From contig SKMY01000241.1 of NCBI GenBank assembly GCA_007120815.1, positions 1 through 6,587 on the forward strand: a stretch of 6,587 nucleotides of DNA, in the 5' to 3' direction. This document shows positions 1 to 5,341 of this stretch, piece by piece; within the stretch, counting starts at the first letter, position 1, and the number at the start of each line of letters is the position of its first letter. A model generated the notes under the pieces. The model saw nothing but the letters and a program-made list of their open reading frames with translations, had not been told where the DNA came from and did no database searches. Position numbers and translations under genes: made by a program. The stretch comes from Syntrophomonadaceae bacterium (GTDB lineage Bacteria; Bacillota_D; Dethiobacteria; DTU022; UBA8154).

Positions 1-795
1 GACGATGTGGTCAACTGGAAAGAGTTTTCCCAGAACTGGATGGAAAATTACAACACGTTCCTGGACGTCTTTTTCTCTTTGAACCTGCCGGAACCCTTCC
101 GTTCCCTGATGAAAACCCCTGCCGAGTTGACGGAGATGTACCAGGATGTCTTTTTCAACTTTTTCCAGCCCTGGGTTGATGTGTCCGATGAATTGCAGGC
201 CAAGTACACGGAGGCTATGAAAGGGGATCGGGATGCGTACCTGGAGTTTTTAAAGGTTTGGCACGAGGCGTACCAGAATTCGTACGGCAAGGTGCTTAGG
301 GTGCCGGCCTTTGGGTTGAGCAGGGAGAGTTTTGAAAAGCTCAGCGGGAGCATCGATTCCTTTATGCAGTACCTGGCCGCCTCCAACAAGTTTTCCGCCG
401 CCCTTTACAAAACGGGGCAGGACGTCATGGAACGCTTGACCATGAAGGTCGCCGACCTGGCAGAAAAGAGCGAAGCCCCCTCCACCTTCCGCGAGTTTTA
501 CCAGCTCTGGTGGCACACCAATGAAGAGGCCTACTTCGAGCTGTTCAAGACGGAAAGTTTTTCCCAGATGCTCGGGGAAACGGTGGATGCCTGGGTCAAG
601 TTCAAAAAGCGCTACGATGAGCTGTTGGATGATTTTATCAGCCACAACCTGCCCATTCCCACGGAAAAGGAAATGGATGCCCTCTACAAGACGGTCTACC
701 AGCTGCGCAGGACCATCAAGGAGCAGGGCAAAAAAATCGAGGAGCTAAGCGCAAAGATTGACAGTATGAACCCTGAAGGAGGTGCCGGGAAATAA
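1..795 (+). CDS. phaE: Class III PHA synthase subunit PhaE (5' end possibly outside window)
   Basis: PhaE is the non-catalytic partner of PhaC in class III synthases; the complex polymerises (R)-3-hydroxyacyl-CoA into polyhydroxyalkanoate at the granule surface. The frame is open to base 1. The first in-window start is GTG at 7, giving 262 residues, with no visible ribosome-binding site, so the true start may lie just upstream. The protein is mostly helical and rich in Trp, Tyr and Phe. Counting from the GTG, the region at about 158-240 (FREFYQLWWHTNEEAYFELF, then HNLPIPTEKEMDALYKTVYQ followed by LRR) matches the conserved C-terminal signature of PhaE proteins. Residues about 218-254 have heptad character and probably form a coiled coil. 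At roughly 262 residues it is shorter than the Allochromatium PhaE (about 357) but longer than archaeal forms. It sits directly before phaC, the reverse of the Allochromatium order. The family call is from motif recognition plus the adjacent class III phaC. Confidence 0.9.
   Translation, partial: DDVVNWKEFSQNWMENYNTFLDVFFSLNLPEPFRSLMKTPAELTEMYQDVFFNFFQPWVDVSDELQAKYTEAMKGDRDAYLEFLKVWHEAYQNSYGKVLRVPAFGLSRESFEKLSGSIDSFMQYLAASNKFSAALYKTGQDVMERLTMKVADLAEKSEAPSTFREFYQLWWHTNEEAYFELFKTESFSQMLGETVDAWVKFKKRYDELLDDFISHNLPIPTEKEMDALYKTVYQLRRTIKEQGKKIEELSAKIDSMNPEGGAGK
777..782 (+). promoter_or_regulatory. Ribosome-binding site of phaC
   Basis: A perfect AGGAGG lies within the last codons of phaE, 14 nt before the ATG at 797. 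The spacing is on the long side. An in-frame GTG at 782 overlaps this motif and therefore cannot be served by it, which favours the ATG at 797. The placement inside phaE suggests translational coupling of the two subunits. Confidence 0.75.
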
Positions 796-796
796 C

Positions 797-2038
797 ATGT
801 TTCATCCAGCCAGCATGCAAAAAGCCATTGAAGAACGGCTCCATATGAGCAGAAAGCTGCTTCAAGGGGTAAATTCACTGCTGTCCATTGAAGAAGTGGA
901 TGTGGACTTAACCCCCAAGGAGCTGGTTTACGAAGAAGATAAGGTGAAGCTCTACCATTACAAGCCGCTGGTCAAGAAGATCAGCCCCGTACCCACCTTG
1001 ATTGTCTACGCCCTGGTCAACCGGCAGTACATGATGGACCTGCAGCAGAACAGAAGCGTAGTCCGCGGGTGGTTGGAGCAGGGACTGGACGTTTACATCG
1101 TGGACTGGGGTTATCCCGACAAGATGGATAAATACCTCACCATGGAAGACTATATCGATGGCTACATAAACGATGCCGTGGATACGGTCCGCCGCCAAAG
1201 CGGCCAGGATCAGATCAACCTGCTGGGCGTCTGCCAGGGCGGCACCTTCTGCACCATTTACGCCGCCCTCTACCCGGAAAAAATTAAAAACCTGGTGACC
1301 ATGGTGGCCCCCATCGACTTTGACATCGATGACGGCCTGCTCAATATCTGGAGCAAGCACTTAAACGTAGATACCATGGTGGATACCTTCGGCGTAATTC
1401 CCGGAGATTTTATGAACGTGGGATTCCTCATGCTCAAGCCCTTCCAGCTGATGCTGGATAAGTACATGGGCCTGCTGGAAAACATCGACAACCCGGAAGT
1501 GGTCCAGGATTTTGTGCGCATGGAAAAGTGGATTTTCGACAGCCCGGGCCAGGCGGGAGAAGCTTTCCGCAAGTTCATCAAGGACCTCTACCAGGAAAAC
1601 AAGCTCATCAAGAACGAGCTTGAGCTGGGTGGGCGCACGGTGAATTTGAAAAACATCACCATGCCCCTGCTGAACGTTTTCGCCGAACAGGACCACCTGG
1701 TCCCCCCCTCCTCCAGCAAACCGCTGAACGAGGCGGTAGGCAGCAAGGACACCGGTGTCATATCCTTCCCCGGCGGGCACATCGGGATTTATGTTAGCTC
1801 CAAATCTCAGAAGGAAGTGGCCCCTTCGGTGGCCCGGTGGTTGCATGAACGCTCTGAGCCTGAAAAGAAAGACAAGTCTGACAAGTCCGGCAAGGCAAAA
1901 AGCGAAAAGGCCGAAAGCAAGGACAGTAAGGATAGCAAAGAAAGCAAAGAAAGCAAAGAAAGCAAAGAAAGCAAAGCCAAGGACACCAAAGACGACAAAG
2001 CCAAGGACACCAAAGACGACAAAAAAGACAGCAAGTAA
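797..2038 (+). CDS. phaC: Class III poly(3-hydroxyalkanoate) synthase catalytic subunit PhaC
   Basis: This is the catalytic subunit that joins (R)-3-hydroxyacyl-CoA units into PHA through a cysteine thioester. It has 413 residues from the ATG at 797. That start gives an MF...SRKLLQG N-terminus like known class III enzymes and follows the AGGAGG at 777. The alpha/beta-hydrolase core shows VDWGYP (about 103-108), the lipase-box variant GVCQGG with nucleophile Cys146, Asp299 in AEQDHLVPP, and His328 in PGGHIG. The A. vinosum triad is Cys149, Asp302 and His331, so all three residues are offset by exactly 3, with the spacing preserved. The conserved fold ends near residue 353, close to the full length of typical class III PhaC (about 355). 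Residues 354-413 form an extra tail of 22 Lys, 19 Asp/Glu and 11 Ser. The tail is encoded by tandem repeats and is probably disordered. The gene begins 1 nt after the phaE stop and is followed by a terminator. Confidence 0.96.
   Translation: MFHPASMQKAIEERLHMSRKLLQGVNSLLSIEEVDVDLTPKELVYEEDKVKLYHYKPLVKKISPVPTLIVYALVNRQYMMDLQQNRSVVRGWLEQGLDVYIVDWGYPDKMDKYLTMEDYIDGYINDAVDTVRRQSGQDQINLLGVCQGGTFCTIYAALYPEKIKNLVTMVAPIDFDIDDGLLNIWSKHLNVDTMVDTFGVIPGDFMNVGFLMLKPFQLMLDKYMGLLENIDNPEVVQDFVRMEKWIFDSPGQAGEAFRKFIKDLYQENKLIKNELELGGRTVNLKNITMPLLNVFAEQDHLVPPSSSKPLNEAVGSKDTGVISFPGGHIGIYVSSKSQKEVAPSVARWLHERSEPEKKDKSDKSGKAKSEKAESKDSKDSKESKESKESKESKAKDTKDDKAKDTKDDKKDSK
1934..1976 (+). repeat. 9-bp tandem repeat in the phaC tail
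   Basis: The unit AGCAAAGAA occurs four times without interruption (1934, 1943, 1952, 1961), followed by a 7-base partial unit ending at 1976. Each unit encodes Ser-Lys-Glu. Because the period is a multiple of three, gain or loss of units would change tail length without breaking the frame. Confidence 0.95.
1973..2020 (+). repeat. 24-bp tandem duplication in the phaC tail
   Basis: Bases 1973-1996 and 1997-2020 are identical, each encoding the residues KAKDTKDD. Together with the adjacent 9-bp array this shows that the tail grew by in-frame duplication. Confidence 0.95.
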
Positions 2039-2062
2039 GTTCGAAGCAACCCCAGGAAATCC

Positions 2063-2124
2063 AACCACAGGGACGGTTCTCGTGGATCACCTCGAACCAC
2101 AGGGACGGTTCTCGTGGATCACCT
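2063..2124 (+). repeat. REP-like repeat, type A, two tandem copies
   Basis: Two identical 30-bp copies (2063-2092 and 2095-2124) are separated by 2 bp. Each contains the 12-base core GGGACGGTTCTC (2070-2081 and 2102-2113). The core is flanked by short complementary arms CCAC and GTGG, so each copy can fold into an imperfect hairpin containing G·U pairs. The copies lie just after the phaC stop and ahead of its terminator, so they would be carried in the 3' UTR of the pha transcript. Short intergenic repeats with this core recur in some Clostridia, from memory. No transposase gene is present here. Confidence 0.85.
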
Positions 2125-2171
2125 GAAGTTATCGTTGCACACAAAGTGAGCAGAGTAAACCCAGCTACTAA

Positions 2172-2205
2172 AGGACTCCCGGAAAAACCGTGGGTCCTAT
2201 TTTAT
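2172..2205 (+). terminator. Rho-independent terminator of the phaE-phaC operon
   Basis: The arm at 2172-2182 pairs with 2188-2198: five Watson-Crick pairs at the base (AGGAC with GTCCT), a T·G pair, one C-G, a single mismatch, then CGG with CCG. The loop is AAAAA (2183-2187). The hairpin is followed by the T-rich run ATTTTATTT. It lies 133 nt after the phaC stop. On the minus strand the hairpin is followed only by TTT, so any bidirectional activity for the convergent gene would be weaker. Confidence 0.8.
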
Positions 2206-2333
2206 TTGAGACGAGAAGGAAGCAAGAGAAGAAAGCACGGGAAGGAAACCCGGGGAGGAAGCAGGAGAACCGTCCCCGTGCTTCCTTTTATTTGAGACGA
2301 GAAGGAAGCAGGAGAACCGTCCCCGTGCTTCCT
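2201..2333 (+). repeat. REP-like repeat array, type B
   Basis: Two identical 31-bp hairpins (2256-2286 and 2303-2333) have perfect 8-bp arms, AGGAAGCA and TGCTTCCT, around a 15-base loop that contains GAGAACCGTCCC. This is the exact reverse complement of the type A core. A 24-bp segment at 2201-2224 recurs identically at 2287-2310. It carries a T-rich start and the left arm of a hairpin. A degenerate third unit (about 2217-2240) keeps the left arm but loses the core. The last hairpin overlaps the stop codon of the minus-strand gene by one base. The 2039-2332 interval contains no credible gene; a plus-strand open frame over 2190-2480 is repeat-derived and has no family resemblance. Confidence 0.85.
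2256..2293 (+). terminator. Terminator-like hairpin formed by a type B repeat
   Basis: The first type B hairpin (arms 2256-2263 and 2279-2286) is followed immediately by TTTATTT, so it could act as a backup plus-strand terminator after 2172-2205. The second copy lacks such a T-run. The 15-base loop is long for a terminator, so function is uncertain. Confidence 0.4.
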
Positions 2334-3616
2334 TATTCTACGGTTACCAGGCAGGACGCGGTGAACAGGCCGTCTTCCGTGGTGGCTGTTACCCGGGTCG
2401 AACCTGCTGCCAGGGGGACCAGCCGGACCCGCTGGTACCCCTCCCCGCTTTGGGATTTTTCCAGGCCGACAACCTTTTGATCATCTATTTTCCAGGTCAT
2501 GTTCTGGTTGCTGGCCGAGCGCGGTTCGATACTGGCGGTGAGGGTTCTGTAATCCTCCTCCAGGTCAATGGTGATGGTCCGGCGGCTCAAGCTGATTCCC
2601 CGGACCGGCACGGCATACTTTTCCACGATGACCCGGCAGATGGCTTCGTAACCGCCGTCTTCCGTCCGGGCCTTGATAAAGGTCTCCCCTTCTTCCATGG
2701 GGGTAATCAGCGCCTCGCCGATCCCGGAGCGGTTTACCATAACCACCTTGCTGTCGTCTGAACTCCAGCTCACCCGGGGATTGGTGGCGTTATCCGGGGT
2801 AATCATGGCCCGGATGGTCAAGGGCGGCTCCCCCTGGCTCATGGTCAGATGGGTCCGGCTGAGGGCGATTTGTGTGACAGGGACGGTTTCATGCTGAACC
2901 TCCACCCGGCAGGTGTCGGTGAAGCGGCCCTCTTCTGTTTCCACAATGATGGTTGTTTGCCCGCCTTCCTGGGCGGTTACGATGGCTTCGGTATCGGATA
3001 TCCGGGTAATCCGGGCTGCGCGGGGGTTGGAGGAACGCCAATGGACCTTTTTGTTAAAAGCGTCCTGGGGGAACGCCGTGGCTTTAAGGGTGACGGCTTC
3101 CCCTATCTCCATCTCCAGGTTTCGCTGGTCCAGGTAGACCCCTTCAACGGTCTTTAGGGAAATGCCGATGGCCTGGGTTTCTTCATCGTATTCCACCCGG
3201 GCGCCCAGGTTCTCTGAAACAAACCGCAGGGGAACCATGGTGCGGCCGTTGATCACCCGGGCAGCCACATCCAGGGCAACCTTGTTTTGGTTGACAACGG
3301 CAATGCGATCTTCGATCTGCAGGGCGATGGTGGTGTCGCCTCTTCTCCCGGTGACGGTTTTTGTTTCCGGATCCCATGTGACCGTTCCTCCCAGGGCCTC
3401 AAACAGCACCCGGAAGGGCACCAGGACCCGGCCGTCGATGGTGGTCGGCGGTTGGTCCATGGTCAGGGCCTGTTCATTGATAAAGATTTTGATGCCCGAT
3501 GAACCTTCTGCCGTGCCCGGGCCTGGAACCAGGGCTAAAAGGAGCCCGGCCCCGAGAAGCACCAGAGCAAAGGCGATGGCGCGGCGGCGACGGTTTTTCA
3601 GGGTTTTCATAAACAT
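2333..3616 (-). CDS. Exported copper-amine-oxidase-N domain protein with three Big_2 Ig-like domains
   Basis: The 427-residue protein starts at the ATG at 3616, 7 nt after AGGAGGAGGT; a second ATG two codons in is less well placed. Residues 1-37 form a signal peptide: a basic KNRRRR stretch, a Leu/Ala core, and a Pro/Gly/Ala end. Residues about 42-155 match the copper amine oxidase N-terminal (stalk) domain, with its two halves DGRVLVPFRVLFEALGG and NGRTMVPLRFVSENLGA. Three Big_2-type domains follow at about 158-241, 247-332 and 338-427. Each ends in a similar strand: TEEGRFTDTCRVEV, TEDGGYEAICRVIV, TEDGLFTASCLVTV. No amine oxidase catalytic domain is present, so enzymatic activity is not expected. 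In Firmicutes this stalk domain commonly occurs in secreted wall-associated or adhesive proteins. It is the last gene of the minus-strand cluster, 81 nt after the LRR gene. Domain calls are firm; the biological role is unknown. Confidence 0.88.
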   Translation of the reverse strand: MFMKTLKNRRRRAIAFALVLLGAGLLLALVPGPGTAEGSSGIKIFINEQALTMDQPPTTIDGRVLVPFRVLFEALGGTVTWDPETKTVTGRRGDTTIALQIEDRIAVVNQNKVALDVAARVINGRTMVPLRFVSENLGARVEYDEETQAIGISLKTVEGVYLDQRNLEMEIGEAVTLKATAFPQDAFNKKVHWRSSNPRAARITRISDTEAIVTAQEGGQTTIIVETEEGRFTDTCRVEVQHETVPVTQIALSRTHLTMSQGEPPLTIRAMITPDNATNPRVSWSSDDSKVVMVNRSGIGEALITPMEEGETFIKARTEDGGYEAICRVIVEKYAVPVRGISLSRRTITIDLEEDYRTLTASIEPRSASNQNMTWKIDDQKVVGLEKSQSGEGYQRVRLVPLAAGSTRVTATTEDGLFTASCLVTVE

Positions 3617-3623
3617 CAGTTTT

Positions 3624-3633
3624 ACCTCCTCCT
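3624..3633 (-). promoter_or_regulatory. Ribosome-binding site of the Big_2 protein gene
   Basis: On the minus strand, AGGAGGAGGT sits 7 nt before the ATG at 3616. This strong, well-spaced site selects that ATG over the in-frame ATG two codons later. Confidence 0.85.
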
Positions 3634-3686
3634 GGTCCGGCTAGAACCCTTTCATTGCCTAGTGTGATTCGCAAAAAACGGTGGGA

Positions 3687-3714
3687 TCTATAAAGAGCTA
3701 CTCGATGGCTTCAA
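3687..3714 (-). promoter_or_regulatory. Possible sigma-A-type promoter before the Big_2 protein gene
   Basis: On the minus strand, TTGAAG (3714-3709) and TATAGA (3692-3687) are separated by 16 nt. They straddle the stop codon of the LRR gene, about 70 nt before the next start. Each box has two mismatches to consensus and the spacer is one short, so this is only a candidate for extra transcription of the last gene. Confidence 0.25.
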
Positions 3715-5296
3715 TCCGCAAGTTTCCTGTTTCCGGTATCCTGGCGGATTCTCCGGGCTGCAGCCCGGGTTCAAAAGCATGATGCTCCCCCGGCGGTTCC
3801 AGCTCCAGGGTGTATGCATACCGGGTGTGGATATTCCACAGCACGATTTCTGAAACATAAAAGAGGCGCTCGCCGTTATCGGGAGATGCCGGCCAGATCT
3901 GTACGCTCAACCCCAACCGGGTAACCGTTGGGTTTTGAAAGGTGACGGTGTAGGGAAAATCGTCATCCACCCGGGGACGATAGCGTCCCGGGGTGGAGTA
4001 CCAGGCGAAGCGGCTCGCCCCGGGGCTGGCGTGGCCGATTTCCCTGAGATAGTCCCGGGGCCCCGCACCTTGCTGCTCCACGGTAAAAGACTGGATCCGC
4101 CACCCTTTATCGGGATTAAGAATCGTCAGGCGGTTCCAGGTTGGGGTTTGGGCCATTTTCCAGGCTTCCCCTTCGGGAATTCGCACCGAACCATCTCCCC
4201 TGATCCGGGGCAGGAGCTGGGGCCGGGCATTGACCACGGCGTTTTTTTCCAGCAGGCCCTGGATAAGGGCGGCCTCTGGGGTTCCCTCCTCCATATCCAG
4301 GTAGTTGCAGCAGATCTCCAGCCAGCTCAGGTTATCCAACGGCGAAAGGGGTTGGATACAGCGGATCCGGTTGTTATTCAGGTTCAGGTACTCCAGTTTA
4401 TTAAGGGCGGTTAACGGGCTTAAATCCTCGATGTTATTCCCCTCCAGGGAGAGCCATTCCAGCAGGGCCAGCTCCTCGAGGGGTTCGATGTCGCTGACGT
4501 GCGTGCCGGTAACGGTGAGATGCTTCAAGCCGGTAAGCGCCGCCAGATCCCCAATATCATGAACCTGTTCATTTCCCAGCTCCAGGTACTCCAGGCCGGT
4601 GAGCTTCCCCAGGTGAGCGATATCGTCATACCGGTTCCCCGGGATGGTGAGCCGGGTCAATTTGCCTGATAGCCCGACCAGAGGCGCCAGGTTGGCGACA
4701 AGGTTTCCTTCCAGGTTCAGGGTTTCTAAGTTTTTCAATCCCGAGAGGGGGGTGAGGTCCCTTATCCGGTTATGGCGGAGGTTGAGAAGGCGCAGCGCCT
4801 TAAGGTCAGCCAGGGGGGACAGGTCCTCCAAATCATTGTTGTAAAGGGACAGGGATTCCAGGTTAACGGCGTATTCCAGCCCGGTCAGATGGCGGATCTC
4901 GTACTGACCCGCCTCCAGTTCCGTCAGTGTCTGCATATCCGCCGGGGTCAGGATGCCTCCCGGCCGCTCCAGGGCCGCCCGTACGGCCGCTTCCAGGTTT
5001 CGATCGGGGAAATGCATCACGTCCTCTTCCTGGGTTCCGGCTGCAGGGGTAAAACAGAAGGTTAGGAATAAAAAGAACAGGAACACCGGCCAGCCCTTGG
5101 AAAAGGTCTGCGCTAGAGGCTTCATCAGGCGGGTAAATGGTGTTGAGCAATCGGGAACACTGCCTTTGCAGCAGGAACCGGTCCGGGCCTGTATTATGGC
5201 CCCGGCCCCGGCCTCGGCTTCGGGCTGTAAAGCCGACGGTTTTATTGGGCCGTAATTGTTCCCTTCTTCCATTATGTTCCTTGTACGTTTTTTCAT
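3698..5296 (-). CDS. Exported internalin-type leucine-rich-repeat protein
   Basis: The protein has 532 residues from the ATG at 5296, which is preceded by GAGAGGG at usable spacing. ATGs at 5299, 5272 (after AAGGA) and 5125 are alternatives. A hydrophobic export segment (PVFLFFLFLTFCFTPAAG, about 70-87) ends in a plausible signal-peptidase site but lies unusually far from this start. Residues about 96-132 (FPDRNLEAAVRAALERPGG, then LTPADMQTLTELEA) are the N-terminal cap usual before bacterial LRRs. Residues about 133-334 hold eight LRRs of 22-23 residues plus a partial one, on the pattern LxxLxLxxNxIxDLxPLxxL. This forms a curved solenoid that usually binds protein or glycan ligands. Residues about 365-532 are beta-rich and Trp/Tyr-containing, and I do not recognise a family there. 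There is no LPXTG sorting signal or C-terminal membrane anchor. The gene follows the transglutaminase gene by about 45 nt. The ligand is unknown. Confidence 0.88.
   Translation of the reverse strand: MKKRTRNIMEEGNNYGPIKPSALQPEAEAGAGAIIQARTGSCCKGSVPDCSTPFTRLMKPLAQTFSKGWPVFLFFLFLTFCFTPAAGTQEEDVMHFPDRNLEAAVRAALERPGGILTPADMQTLTELEAGQYEIRHLTGLEYAVNLESLSLYNNDLEDLSPLADLKALRLLNLRHNRIRDLTPLSGLKNLETLNLEGNLVANLAPLVGLSGKLTRLTIPGNRYDDIAHLGKLTGLEYLELGNEQVHDIGDLAALTGLKHLTVTGTHVSDIEPLEELALLEWLSLEGNNIEDLSPLTALNKLEYLNLNNNRIRCIQPLSPLDNLSWLEICCNYLDMEEGTPEAALIQGLLEKNAVVNARPQLLPRIRGDGSVRIPEGEAWKMAQTPTWNRLTILNPDKGWRIQSFTVEQQGAGPRDYLREIGHASPGASRFAWYSTPGRYRPRVDDDFPYTVTFQNPTVTRLGLSVQIWPASPDNGERLFYVSEIVLWNIHTRYAYTLELEPPGEHHAFEPGLQPGESARIPETGNLRIEAIE
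5180..5207 (-). other. GC-rich hairpin near the 5' end of the LRR gene
   Basis: The 10-base arms at 5180-5189 and 5198-5207 pair at eight of ten positions (GGGCC/GGCCC next to the loop, two mismatches further out) around an 8-base A/T-rich loop. It falls in the segment between the upstream ATGs and the ATG at 5125, so it is either coding sequence or leader, depending on the true start. Confidence 0.45.
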
Positions 5297-5300
5297 CATG

Positions 5301-5307
5301 CCCTCTC
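5301..5307 (-). promoter_or_regulatory. Likely ribosome-binding site of the LRR protein gene
   Basis: On the minus strand, GAGAGGG is followed by C and then two consecutive ATGs. The GAGG core is 2 nt from the first ATG (5299) and 5 nt from the second (5296), so the second is favoured. The match to AGGAGG is only moderate. Confidence 0.5.
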
Positions 5308-5341
5308 TGCGTTCTATGGTGGTTTTTACTTTCCTGATGCG

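Noticed and set aside
782..796. GTG start for phaC five codons upstream of the ATG
   Set aside because: The GTG overlaps the AGGAGG it would need as ribosome-binding site, and the ATG at 797 gives the N-terminus and triad spacing expected for class III PhaC.
1361..2068. Long minus-strand open frame opposite the phaC end, with Phe/Ala/Leu-rich repeats resembling membrane segments
   Set aside because: It is the antisense of the Lys/Ser/Glu tandem repeats and the conserved phaC core, has no family match or credible ribosome-binding site, and is explained as a shadow of phaC.
2063..2333. Regularly spaced repeats considered as a CRISPR array
   Set aside because: The copies are of two types in opposite orientation with spacers of 2 and 16 bp, and there are no cas genes, so it does not fit an array.
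2190..2480. Plus-strand open frame of 96 codons across the intergenic repeats
   Set aside because: It runs through hairpin repeats and into the antisense of the Big_2 gene, has no family match, and begins inside the terminator hairpin.
2877..2888. ACAGGGACGGTT inside the Big_2 gene is identical to 12 bases of the type A repeat
   Set aside because: It encodes the ETVPVTQ linker between Ig-like domains, equivalent to YAVPVRG before the next domain. It has no complementary arms and does not extend to the full core, so coding constraint or chance is the simpler explanation.
2333..3616. Reading the CuAO-N protein as a copper amine oxidase
   Set aside because: Only the N-terminal stalk domain is present; there is no catalytic domain and the rest is Big_2 repeats.
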